In this document: piece after piece, positions 43,615 through 51,449 of the stretch
Position numbering within the stretch: the first letter of the stretch is position 1
Layout of the letters: each line of letters starts with the position of its first letter
Source: Pseudomonas moorei
GTDB taxonomy: Bacteria; Pseudomonadota; Gammaproteobacteria; Pseudomonadales; Pseudomonadaceae
Reading direction: 5' to 3'
Assembly: GCF_008801475.1 (NCBI RefSeq)
Contig: NZ_VZPP01000008.1
Span: 62,001-126,000, forward strand
Length of the DNA: 64,000 nucleotides
Made by a program: the position numbers and the translations under genes
Notes under the pieces: model-generated
Database searches by the model: none
The model's input: only the letters and a program-made list of their open reading frames with translations
What the model was told of the DNA's origin: nothing

Positions 43615-44658
43615 TCAGCGGAACGCCGGGACCACGTGTTTGATAAACAGCTCCAGGGATTTCTTCTTCTCGGCGTGCGGCAGGCTGTTGTCGCACCAGA
43701 AGCTGAACTCGTCGACACCCAATTCCTGATAGTACTTGATGCGCGGAATGATCTCTTCCGGGGTGCCGATCATGGCGGTCTTGTGCAGGCTGTCCAGTTC
43801 GAACTCCGGACGGCCGGCGAATTTCTCTTCCGGGCTTGGCGCCAGGAAGCCGTTGACCGGGGTTTCCTTGTTGCCGAACCAGGCATCGAAAGTGCGATAG
43901 AACTTGGCGATCGCCTTGGCCCCGACTTTCCAGCCTTCAGGATCGTCAACCGAGTGCACATGGGTGTGACGCAGCACCATCAGTTGCGGGCGCGGCACGT
44001 TCGGGTTGTTGTCCAAGGCAGTCTGGAACTTGTTCTTCAGGTCCAGGACTTCTTCGTCGCCTTTCATCAATGGCGTCACCATGACGTTGCAGCCATTGGC
44101 CACGGCGAAATTGTGCGAGTCCGGGTCACGGGCGGCGATCCACATCGGCGGGTTCGGCTTCTGGATCGGCTTGGGCACGCTGGTGGAGGTCGGGAATTTC
44201 CAGATGTCGCCGTCATGGGCGTAGTCGCCTTGCCACAGCGCGCGGACCACCGGAACCATTTCCCGCAATGCCTGGCCGCCGCTTGATGCGGGCATGCCAC
44301 CGGCCATGCGGTCGAATTCAACCTGATAAGCGCCACGGGCCAGGCCCACTTCCATGCGCCCGTTGCTGATCACGTCCAGCAATGCGCATTCGCCAGCAAC
44401 CCGGATCGGGTGCCAGAACGGCGCGATGATGGTGCCGGCGCCCAGGTGGATGGTGGTGGTCTTGGCGGCCAGGTAGGCCAGCAGCGGCATCGGGCTCGGC
44501 GAGATGGTGTATTCCATGGCGTGGTGTTCACCGATCCAGACGGTGCTGAAACCGCCGGCTTCGGCCATCAGGGTCAGCTCGGTCAAGTCTTCGAACAGCT
44601 GGCGGTGGCTGATGCTTTCGTCCCAACGTTCCATGTGTACGAACAGGGAAAATTTCAT
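43615..44658 (-). CDS. Luciferase-like (LLM) monooxygenase
   Basis: This 347-residue protein begins MKFSLFVHMERWDES, followed by GGFSTVWIGEHHAMEYTISPSPMPLLAYLAAKT, GAGTIIAPFWHPIRVAGECALLDVISNGRMEVGLARG and MVTPLMKGDEEV. These are the luciferase alpha-like blocks (EHH motif, P-x-x-R-x-A-E). With the flavin reductase at 47175 and the isochorismatase it forms a Rut-like set, where RutA (LLM) opens a pyrimidine ring. The ATG has GAGGTAAG upstream. Motif A (44792-44807) lies 134 bases before its start, shared with the chemoreceptor. Confidence 0.87.
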   Translation of the reverse strand: MKFSLFVHMERWDESISHRQLFEDLTELTLMAEAGGFSTVWIGEHHAMEYTISPSPMPLLAYLAAKTTTIHLGAGTIIAPFWHPIRVAGECALLDVISNGRMEVGLARGAYQVEFDRMAGGMPASSGGQALREMVPVVRALWQGDYAHDGDIWKFPTSTSVPKPIQKPNPPMWIAARDPDSHNFAVANGCNVMVTPLMKGDEEVLDLKNKFQTALDNNPNVPRPQLMVLRHTHVHSVDDPEGWKVGAKAIAKFYRTFDAWFGNKETPVNGFLAPSPEEKFAGRPEFELDSLHKTAMIGTPEEIIPRIKYYQELGVDEFSFWCDNSLPHAEKKKSLELFIKHVVPAFR

Positions 44659-44791
44659 GACGCTTACCTCGGATCTTTTGTTGTCGGCCTGTCGACTGCG
44701 GGCCTGTTGCCTGGAATGAGCGCGGGGCTCCCCGTTGTTCTCGCCAGTGTAAAGCGCGTTCCTGAGGACGGCTGTTCGGCTGATGGGTTAT

Positions 44792-44807
44792 TGGTATACC
44801 ATAATAT
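44792..44807. promoter_or_regulatory. Shared operator motif, copy A
   Basis: TGGTATACCATAATAT contains the 8-base palindrome GGTATACC, typical of GntR-family half-site pairs, followed by TAATA. It lies between the divergent monooxygenase and chemoreceptor genes. Copies B (47711) and C (47884) match it closely. Confidence 0.7.
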
Positions 44808-44871
44808 GGAATATCCGCAAAATATTTCTCTCCGACGGTCACATTCTCACCTCACAAGGAAGGCGAGCTCG

Positions 44872-46818
44872 ATGAACATAAAACAAAAACTGATCATGGC
44901 TTTTGCGCTGATCGCCAGCCTGCCGGTGCTGCTGGTAGCGGTGTGGATCATCCTTAATGTGCGCAACGAGGCGCGCGAGACCTTCATCGACAGCAGCGGG
45001 CGGGAGATCCGCCAGGTGGAAAACGCCATGCAGCTGTTTTTCGAAGGCATCAGCCAGAACGTCGCCTACCTCGCCGAACACCCACAGCTGCAAAATATCG
45101 ACGCCCATCTCAAGCGCTATCTGTCCAGCGACGCGGCGCAAGTGGCAATGGGCGAGCAGGATCAGCGGCTGTTTGATCTGTTCGCCGGGCTGGCCAGGAG
45201 TCACTCGGCGTACGCCTATCTGTCCCTGGGCACGCAGGAGGGCGGGTATGTGTTCTGGCCGGGCGATCCGAAACTTGCCGGTTATGACCCGCGTACCCGT
45301 CCCTGGTACAAGACGGCGATGGCCCAGCCCGGCAAGACCCTGCGCACCGAGGCCTATTACTGGGCGGCCGACGATGTGGTGCTGGTCAGCACCGTGCGCA
45401 GCTTCAGCAATCGCCTGGGCAGCAACGGCGGGGTGGTGAACATCGATGTGTCGCTCAAGCAACTGACTGACCTGATCAAGCAGATCAAGCTGGGCGAGAG
45501 TGGTTACCTGATGCTGATGGAAGGCAACAACACGGTGCTGGTCGATCCCCATGACCCGAGCCACAACTTCAAGAAGCTCGCTGATCTGGGCGATGGTTAT
45601 CGTCAGTTGGGCGAGGCCGGCAAGGGCCTGGTCGAGGTCGAACTGGCGGGGGAGCGCTACATGGCTTTCGTCTGGCCGTCGGCATCGTTGGGCTGGCGTT
45701 TTGTCGGCGTGGTCCGGGAAAGTGAAGTCATGGCCGCGGCCACGCGCCTGACTTGGGTGATTGCCCTCATCGCGCTGGTCAGCGCCGCACTCTTCGCCAT
45801 GGCCGGCGCCTGGTTTGCCGGTCTGATCGTCAAGCCCATTCGCGGCGTCGCCAGCGGCCTGGAAGGCATTGCCCAGGGCGAAGGCGATTTGACCGCGCGC
45901 CTGACCGTGCGTGGTCGGGACGAAACGGCGCAGTTGGCCGGCTGGTTCAATCAGTTTCTCGAAGCCATCCGCACCCTGATCCAGCGCATTGGTCTGGCGT
46001 CGGGGCAGATCCACAGCAGTTCGGGAAGCGCCACCGAAGTTTCGGCGGAAATGGCCGATGTCGCTGCACGCCAACGCGAAGCCGTGGACATGGTCTCTAC
46101 GGCATTCCATGAAATGGTGGCCACCTCCAATGAGGTGGCGCGCTCTTGCAGCCAGGCCGCCGACTCGGCGGATAACGGCCAGCGCCAGGCGCGCACCGGG
46201 CAACAGCAGATCGACGCGGCGGTGACCAACGTCGGGCGCCTGAGCGAGGAAATCAGCCACTCCGCCGAGGCGATGCAACAGCTGGAGCAGGACAGCAATG
46301 ACATTCAGTCGATCCTCGGCACCATTCGCTCGATTGCCGAGCAGACCAACCTGTTGGCGTTGAACGCCGCCATCGAAGCCGCGCGAGCGGGCGAGCAGGG
46401 GCGTGGTTTTGCGGTGGTGGCCGACGAAGTGCGGGCGTTGGCCAAGCGCACATCGGACTCGACCAGTGAAATCGATGGCTTGCTCGGCAATCTGGCGCGG
46501 CGCACCCATCAGATGGGCAAGCAGATGCATGCCAGCCTGGAGGTGTCCCAGGAGACGGTGTTGTCGATCAATGAAGCGCGGGAGAGTTTCGGGTTGATTC
46601 GCGAGTCGGTGGACGTGATCCGCGACATGAACACGCAAATCGCCACCGCGGCGGAAGAACAGCATCAGGTGGCCGAGGATATCAACCGGCACATCAGCCA
46701 GATCCACGGTGATGCGCAACTGGTCGCCAGCCTGGCCGATGCCACGCGCCAGGACGCGCAGAACCTGACGCAGCTGTCGCAGACGTTGAATGGCCTGGTC
46801 AATCGGTTCCGTACCTAA
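44872..46818 (+). CDS. Methyl-accepting chemotaxis protein with dCache sensor
   Basis: This 648-residue chemoreceptor has an N-terminal membrane segment at residues about 9-28, a periplasmic dCache-type domain to about residue 285 (GYDPRTRPWYKTAM and YWAADDVVLVSTVRSF in the distal module), a second membrane segment, and a HAMP domain (VKPIRGVASGLEGIAQGEGDLTARLTVRGRDE). A long cytoplasmic signalling helix with the conserved tip EQTNLLALNAAIEAARAGEQGRGFAVVADEVR follows. AGGAAGG precedes the ATG at 44872. It lies inside the Rut-like module and shares its operator motif, so it probably guides the cell toward the module's substrate. Confidence 0.9.
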   Translation: MNIKQKLIMAFALIASLPVLLVAVWIILNVRNEARETFIDSSGREIRQVENAMQLFFEGISQNVAYLAEHPQLQNIDAHLKRYLSSDAAQVAMGEQDQRLFDLFAGLARSHSAYAYLSLGTQEGGYVFWPGDPKLAGYDPRTRPWYKTAMAQPGKTLRTEAYYWAADDVVLVSTVRSFSNRLGSNGGVVNIDVSLKQLTDLIKQIKLGESGYLMLMEGNNTVLVDPHDPSHNFKKLADLGDGYRQLGEAGKGLVEVELAGERYMAFVWPSASLGWRFVGVVRESEVMAAATRLTWVIALIALVSAALFAMAGAWFAGLIVKPIRGVASGLEGIAQGEGDLTARLTVRGRDETAQLAGWFNQFLEAIRTLIQRIGLASGQIHSSSGSATEVSAEMADVAARQREAVDMVSTAFHEMVATSNEVARSCSQAADSADNGQRQARTGQQQIDAAVTNVGRLSEEISHSAEAMQQLEQDSNDIQSILGTIRSIAEQTNLLALNAAIEAARAGEQGRGFAVVADEVRALAKRTSDSTSEIDGLLGNLARRTHQMGKQMHASLEVSQETVLSINEARESFGLIRESVDVIRDMNTQIATAAEEQHQVAEDINRHISQIHGDAQLVASLADATRQDAQNLTQLSQTLNGLVNRFRT

Positions 46819-46830
46819 GGCGTGGCCCCT

Positions 46831-47160
46831 GCAGGAGCGAGCCTGCTCACGAAAAACGCGCGGACAACGCGGGCATTCAGACAGCCAGCGTTATCGTTGA
46901 CGTCCATCGCGGGCAAGCCCGCTCCCACAAGGATTTGCGTGGAGCCTGCGGGCGCGAGGGTTGCGGGTCTGATAGCCCGATCAAAACGGTAGGAGCGAGC
47001 CTGCTCGCGAAAAACGCCCGGACACCACGGGAGTTCAGACAGCCAGCGTTATCGTTGACGTCCATCACGGGCAGGCCCGCTCCCACAGGGATTTGCGTGG
47101 AGCCTGCGGGCACGAGGCTTGCGGGTCTGATAGCCCGATCAAAACGGTAGGAGCGACGGC
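46831..47160. repeat. Tandem duplication of a REPIN-bearing 158-bp unit
   Basis: Two near-identical units (46831-46988 and 46989-47146) and the first 14 bases of a third follow each other. Each unit holds a REP half, the inverted half ending GCCCGCTCCCAC, and a shared tail GGGTCTGATAGCCCGATCAAAACG. The whole gap after the chemoreceptor (46819-47174) consists of this; no gene lies there. Confidence 0.85.
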
Positions 47161-47174
47161 GGAATCTTTTGAAA

Positions 47175-47660
47175 TCAGGCGATAACGGGCAGGGCGCCCA
47201 TCTTGCCATGGCAATACACCAGTGGTCCGGCGTTGTGCCGGGGCACGATCAGGTTCTTCACCGCGCCGACCATGATCGCGTGGTCGCCCCCTTCATATTC
47301 GCGCCACAGTTCGCATTCGATGACCGCCGTGGCGTTGGCCAGGATCGGGTTGCCCAGCTCGCTCAATGTCCACTCGATGCCTTGCGCCTTGTCTTTGCCC
47401 TTGCGCGCGAAGGCATAGGCTTCGCTCTGCTGCCCACCGGACAGCACGTGGATGGCAAAGCGTTTGTTCTTGATCAGTACCGGGTAGGAATCGGAGCTGT
47501 AGTTGGGGCAAAACAGCACCAGGGCCGGGTCCATGGACAGCGAGCTGAACGCACTGGCCGTCAGGCCGACGATCTGCCCGTCGTCGTCGAGCGTGGTGAT
47601 CACGGTTACGCCGGACGGGAACGAGCCCATGACTTGTTTGTAGATGGCGGCATCGATCAT
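47175..47660 (-). CDS. Flavin reductase domain protein (RutF/HpaC-like)
   Basis: This 161-residue protein of the flavin reductase-like family has the N-terminal block FPSGVTVITTLDDDGQIVGLTASAFSSLSMDPALVLFCPNYSSDSYPVL and ends ...PLVYCHGKMGAL. It supplies reduced FMN or FAD to a two-component monooxygenase; the LLM at 43615 is the obvious partner. Motif B lies 51 bases before the ATG, where it would control the gene together with the others. Confidence 0.88.
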   Translation of the reverse strand: MIDAAIYKQVMGSFPSGVTVITTLDDDGQIVGLTASAFSSLSMDPALVLFCPNYSSDSYPVLIKNKRFAIHVLSGGQQSEAYAFARKGKDKAQGIEWTLSELGNPILANATAVIECELWREYEGGDHAIMVGAVKNLIVPRHNAGPLVYCHGKMGALPVIA

Positions 47661-47710
47661 TGGACTGATCTCGGGTGTGAAGCGTGGTTTTTATGAGTTT
47701 GTAGGTCTGA

Positions 47711-47726
47711 TGGTATACCGTAATAC
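47711..47726. promoter_or_regulatory. Shared operator motif, copy B
   Basis: TGGTATACCGTAATAC, upstream of the flavin reductase on the minus strand. It differs from copy A at two positions. Confidence 0.7.
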
Positions 47727-47883
47727 ATCGTTTGCAAGGGCTTTTTCTGCTGGCCGATAAACGTACATCTTTGCTCTTGAGGTCAATGAATACGGGGCTT
47801 TCAGCTAGGCAGAGGGTAGGGTTTTGCGGCAGGATTGCGCATCAGATGGGCTCGCAAAGACCGGATCAGTCTTGTGAAAAGTT

Positions 47884-47899
47884 TGGAATACCATAATAT
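47884..47899. promoter_or_regulatory. Shared operator motif, copy C
   Basis: TGGAATACCATAATAT, 79 bases before the NCS1 permease start on the plus strand. It differs from copy A at one position. CCATAATATGG is also present in copy A. Confidence 0.7.
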
Positions 47900-47977
47900 G
47901 GTGCGCATCTGAGGGGCGGCCAGAGAGTCCCCCCGGTTTGGCTTCATACAAAGATAAGAACAGACAAACTCGAGTTC

Positions 47978-49390
47978 ATGCATATGTCCCAGATGTCCCG
48001 GCAAGACCCGTTGATCGAGAATCACACGGTCGACTACGTTCCACTCGCAGAGCGCCACGGGAAGGCCCGCGATCTTTTCACCCTATGGTTCAGCACCAAC
48101 ATTGCACCACTGCCCATCGTCACCGGTGCCATGGTGGTTCAAGTGTTCCATCTCAACTTGTTCTGGGGGCTGCTGGCGATTGCCCTGGGGCACATGGTCG
48201 GCGGGCTGGTGATTGCCCTTGCATCGGCCCAGGGCCCGTGCATGGGCATTCCGCAAATGGTCCAGAGCCGGGGGCAGTTCGGCCGATATGGCGCGCTGCT
48301 GATCGTGTTCTTTGCCGCCCTGATCTACGTCGGTTTCTTCATTTCCAACATCGTGTTGGCCGGCAAGTCGATCGTCGGCATCGTGCCTTCGGTCCCGGTG
48401 CCCGCCAGCATCCTGATCGGCGCCCTCAGCGCCACCGCCATCGGGGTGATCGGTTACCGCTTCATCCATACCCTCAACCGCATCGGCACCTGGGTGATGG
48501 GCAGCGCGCTGCTCGCCGGTTTCCTCTATATCTTCGCCCATGACTTGCCGGTGGACTTCTTCACCCGCGGCGGTTTCAACCTGTCCGGCTGGCTGGCCAC
48601 GGTGTCCCTGGGGATCATCTGGCAGATCAGCTTCTCGCCTTACGTGTCGGACTACTCGCGCTACCTGCCGGCGGATATCGGCATCACTCGTCCGTTCTTC
48701 GCCACTTACCTGGGCGCGACCCTGGGCACGATCCTGTCATTTACCTTCGGCGCGGTGGCGGTCCTGGCGACCCCGGAAGGCACTGAAGCAATGGCCGCGG
48801 TGAAGCAATCCACCGGGTGGCTGGGGCCGATTCTGATGGTGCTGTTCCTGCTCAACATCATCAGTCACAACGCCTTGAATCTGTACGGCGCGGTGCTGTC
48901 GATCATCACTTCGATCCAGACCTTCGCCAGTCAGTGGACACCGAGCATCAAGGTGCGCGTGGTGTTGTCGAGCGTGGTGCTGGCGGGTTGCTGCGTGGTG
49001 GCGCTCGGCGCTTCGGCGAATTTCATCTCGCAGTTCATCGGGCTGATTCTGGCGCTGTTGTTGGTGCTGGTGCCGTGGGCTTCGATCAACCTGATTGATT
49101 TCTATGTGATCAAACGTGGCTGCTACGACATTGCTTCGATCTTCCGTGCCGACGGCGGGATCTATGGGCGCTTCAATCTGCATGCGATCGTGGCGTATTT
49201 CATCGGGATCATCGTGCAATTGCCGTTTGCCAATACGTCGCTGTATGTCGGGCCTTACGCCAATCTGGTTGAGGGTGCAGATCTGTCGTGGCTGGTGGGG
49301 TTGGTGGTGACGTGTCCACTGTATTACTGCCTGGCGACCCGTGGGCAGGCTCGGTTGAGCGGGGTGGCGCGGTTTGGTTTTACTGACTGA
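47978..49390 (+). CDS. NCS1-family permease, copy 2
   Basis: This 470-residue carrier has 12 membrane segments with LFTLWFSTNIAPLPIVTGAMVVQV at the start, GIPQMVQSRGQFGRYG and YVSDYSRYLPADIG. The loop patterns match copy 1 (41154-42515), so the two are paralogues, perhaps for different substrates of the same pathway. The start may be the ATG at 47978 or the one two codons later; neither has a strong ribosome site. It is controlled by motif C and followed by a strong terminator. Confidence 0.87.
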   Translation: MHMSQMSRQDPLIENHTVDYVPLAERHGKARDLFTLWFSTNIAPLPIVTGAMVVQVFHLNLFWGLLAIALGHMVGGLVIALASAQGPCMGIPQMVQSRGQFGRYGALLIVFFAALIYVGFFISNIVLAGKSIVGIVPSVPVPASILIGALSATAIGVIGYRFIHTLNRIGTWVMGSALLAGFLYIFAHDLPVDFFTRGGFNLSGWLATVSLGIIWQISFSPYVSDYSRYLPADIGITRPFFATYLGATLGTILSFTFGAVAVLATPEGTEAMAAVKQSTGWLGPILMVLFLLNIISHNALNLYGAVLSIITSIQTFASQWTPSIKVRVVLSSVVLAGCCVVALGASANFISQFIGLILALLLVLVPWASINLIDFYVIKRGCYDIASIFRADGGIYGRFNLHAIVAYFIGIIVQLPFANTSLYVGPYANLVEGADLSWLVGLVVTCPLYYCLATRGQARLSGVARFGFTD

Positions 49391-49412
49391 TTGATGTTTG
49401 GTGTTTGTCTGG

Positions 49413-49440
49413 AATGCCCGGCCTTTGGCCGGGCATTTTT
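49413..49440 (+). terminator. Rho-independent terminator
   Basis: AATGCCCGGC and GCCGGGCATT form a 10-bp stem around CTTT and are followed by a T-rich tract. It ends the permease gene and isolates the ben operon. Confidence 0.9.
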
Positions 49441-49490
49441 GTTTTCTGGTGTTGTTCGGGGAAGTTGCCGCCAGAATCCCCTTCATCTGT

Positions 49491-49526
49491 TGCACAAAAC
49501 GGATAAAGGTCTGCACCCCGCGGATA
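49491..49526 (+). promoter_or_regulatory. Two direct BenR/XylS-type activator sites
   Basis: TGCACAAAACGGATA (49491-49505) and TGCACCCCGCGGATA (49512-49526) both fit the XylS/BenR consensus TGCA-N6-GGNTA and are 21 bases apart, as in the Pm and Pb promoters. The following TACCCCT and TAGCAT resemble the promoter part of Pm, so this is the promoter of benABC. Confidence 0.9.
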
Positions 49527-49564
49527 GTCCGTCATACCCCTCCGTCCTAGCATGACCCTGCCTG

Positions 49565-49576
49565 AACAATAACAAC
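49565..49576 (+). promoter_or_regulatory. Crc/Hfq-type CA motif at the benA ribosome site
   Basis: AACAATAACAAC fits the AANAANAA motif bound by Hfq/Crc and directly precedes the ribosome site CGGAGG of benA, consistent with catabolite repression of benzoate use. Confidence 0.6.
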
Positions 49577-49589
49577 GGAGGCGGCGGCC

Positions 49590-50954
49590 ATGACCCTGCG
49601 ACCCGAATATCTTCACTCCCTGCTTGAAGACGACCCTGCCCAAGGCCTCTATCGCTGCAAGCGCGAGATGTTCACCGACCCGCGCCTGTTCGATCTGGAG
49701 ATGCAACACATCTTCGAAGGCAACTGGCTGTACCTGGCCCATGAAAGCCAGATCCCCAATATCAATGATTTCTACACCACGACCATGGGGCGCCAGTCGA
49801 TCTTCATCGCGCGCAACAAGGACGGTGTGCTCAACGCTTTCCTCAACGCCTGCAGTCATCGCGGCGCGACCCTGTGCCGGCACAAGTCCGGCAACAAGAG
49901 TTCCTATACCTGCCCGTTCCATGGCTGGACGTTCAACAACTCGGGCAAGCTGCTCAAGGTCAAGGACCCGGCCAATGCCGGCTACCCGGCGAGCTTCAAC
50001 TGCGAAGGCTCCCACGACCTGACCAAAGTCGCGCGTTTCGAGTCCTATCGCGGTTTCCTGTTCGGCAGCCTCAAGGCCGATGTGGTGCCCCTGGTGGAGC
50101 ACCTGGGCGAGTCGGCGAAGATCATCGACATGATCGTCGATCAGTCGCCCGATGGCCTGGAAGTGCTGCGCGGCTCTTCCAGCTACATCTATGAAGGCAA
50201 CTGGAAACTCACTGCCGAAAACGGTGCCGACGGTTACCACGTCAGCTCCGTGCACTGGAACTACGCGGCGACCCAGAACCAGCGCAAACAGCGCGAGGCC
50301 GGTGATACCAACCCGACCATGAGCGCGGGCAGCTGGGCCAAGCAGGGCGGTGGTTTCTATTCCTTCGACAAGGGCCACATGCTGCTCTGGACCCGCTGGG
50401 CCAACCCCGAGGACCGTCCGTTGTACGAGCGTCGCGACGAACTCGCCCAGGACTTCGGCAAGGCCCGCGCCGACTGGATGATCGAGAACTCGCGCAACCT
50501 GTGCCTGTACCCGAACGTGTACCTGATGGATCAGTTCAGCTCGCAGATCCGCATTGCCCGGCCGATCTCGGTCAACCGCACGGAAATCACCATCTACTGC
50601 ATCGCCCCCAAGGGCGAGAGCGACGCTGCGCGTTCGAGCCGGATTCGCCAGTACGAAGATTTCTTCAACGTCAGCGGCATGGCCACCCCGGATGACCTGG
50701 AGGAGTTCCGCTCCTGCCAGACCAGCTACCAGGGCAGCGTCACCACCTGGAATGACATGTCCCGCGGTGCCGAGCACTGGATCGAAGGTGCCGACGAAGC
50801 AGCCAAAGAGATCGACCTGCACCCGCTGCTCAGCGGCGTGCGCACCGAAGACGAAGGCCTGTTCGTGCTGCAACACAAGTATTGGCAGCAGACCATGCTC
50901 AAGGCCCTGGCGGACGAACAGTCCGGGCTGATTGCCGTGGAGACCGTGCAATGA
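49590..50954 (+). CDS. benA: Benzoate 1,2-dioxygenase, large (alpha) subunit
   Basis: This 454-residue Rieske oxygenase subunit has the [2Fe-2S] ligands in CSHRGATLC and CPFHGW (residues about 90-112). The mononuclear iron ligands are the two His of DGYHVSSVHW and the Asp of YLMDQF. The oxygenase adds both atoms of O2 to benzoate, giving the cis-diol. Its blocks match benzoate and toluate dioxygenases throughout, so anthranilate or another benzoate-like acid is less likely. CGGAGG is upstream. The stop overlaps benB by 4 bases. Confidence 0.93.
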   Translation: MTLRPEYLHSLLEDDPAQGLYRCKREMFTDPRLFDLEMQHIFEGNWLYLAHESQIPNINDFYTTTMGRQSIFIARNKDGVLNAFLNACSHRGATLCRHKSGNKSSYTCPFHGWTFNNSGKLLKVKDPANAGYPASFNCEGSHDLTKVARFESYRGFLFGSLKADVVPLVEHLGESAKIIDMIVDQSPDGLEVLRGSSSYIYEGNWKLTAENGADGYHVSSVHWNYAATQNQRKQREAGDTNPTMSAGSWAKQGGGFYSFDKGHMLLWTRWANPEDRPLYERRDELAQDFGKARADWMIENSRNLCLYPNVYLMDQFSSQIRIARPISVNRTEITIYCIAPKGESDAARSSRIRQYEDFFNVSGMATPDDLEEFRSCQTSYQGSVTTWNDMSRGAEHWIEGADEAAKEIDLHPLLSGVRTEDEGLFVLQHKYWQQTMLKALADEQSGLIAVETVQ

Positions 50955-51439
50955 CCATCACCTATGACAGCGTGCGCGATTTTCTCTACCGCGAAGCGCG
51001 TTACCTCGATGACCGGCAATGGGATGAGTGGCTGGAGTTGTACGCCCCGGACGCCACATTCTGGATGCCGTCGTGGGACGACAACGATGAGTTGACCGAA
51101 GACCCGCAGCGGGAAATCTCGCTGATCTGGTACGGCAACCGCACCGGCCTGGAAGACCGCGTCTTCCGGATCAAGACCGAGCGTTCCAGTGCGAGCATTC
51201 CGGACACCCGTACCTCGCACAACATCAGCAACATCGAGTTGCTCGAACAGGCCGACGGACTGTGCAAGGTGCGCTTCAACTGGCACACCCTGAGCTTTCG
51301 CTACAAGACCGTCGACAGCTATTTCGGCAGCAGTTTCTACACCCTCGATGTGCGCGGTGAAAACCCGCTGATCAAGGCCAAGAAAGTGATCCTGAAGAAC
51401 GACTACGTTCGTCAGGTCATCGATGTCTATCACCTGTGA
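50951..51439 (+). CDS. benB: Benzoate 1,2-dioxygenase, small (beta) subunit
   Basis: This 162-residue subunit of the ring-hydroxylating beta type has FLYREARYLDDRQWDEWLELYAPDATFWMPSWDDNDELTEDPQREISLIWYGNR at the N-terminus and ends in YVRQVIDVYHL, typical of BenB. It forms the alpha3beta3 oxygenase with BenA. ATG and the benA stop overlap in ATGA. Confidence 0.93.
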   Translation: MTITYDSVRDFLYREARYLDDRQWDEWLELYAPDATFWMPSWDDNDELTEDPQREISLIWYGNRTGLEDRVFRIKTERSSASIPDTRTSHNISNIELLEQADGLCKVRFNWHTLSFRYKTVDSYFGSSFYTLDVRGENPLIKAKKVILKNDYVRQVIDVYHL

Positions 51440-51449
51440 GGCGGCCGTC

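Noticed and set aside
44839..46719. Minus-strand frame of 626 codons opposite the chemoreceptor
   Set aside because: No start signal or domain; the MCP signalling tip is unambiguous on the other strand.
46831..47160. CRISPR array
   Set aside because: The two repeats are 158 bases long and contiguous, without short repeats and unique spacers or cas genes.
49380..50951. Minus-strand frame of 523 codons opposite benA
   Set aside because: Antisense of the Rieske oxygenase, whose metal ligands are all visible on the plus strand.
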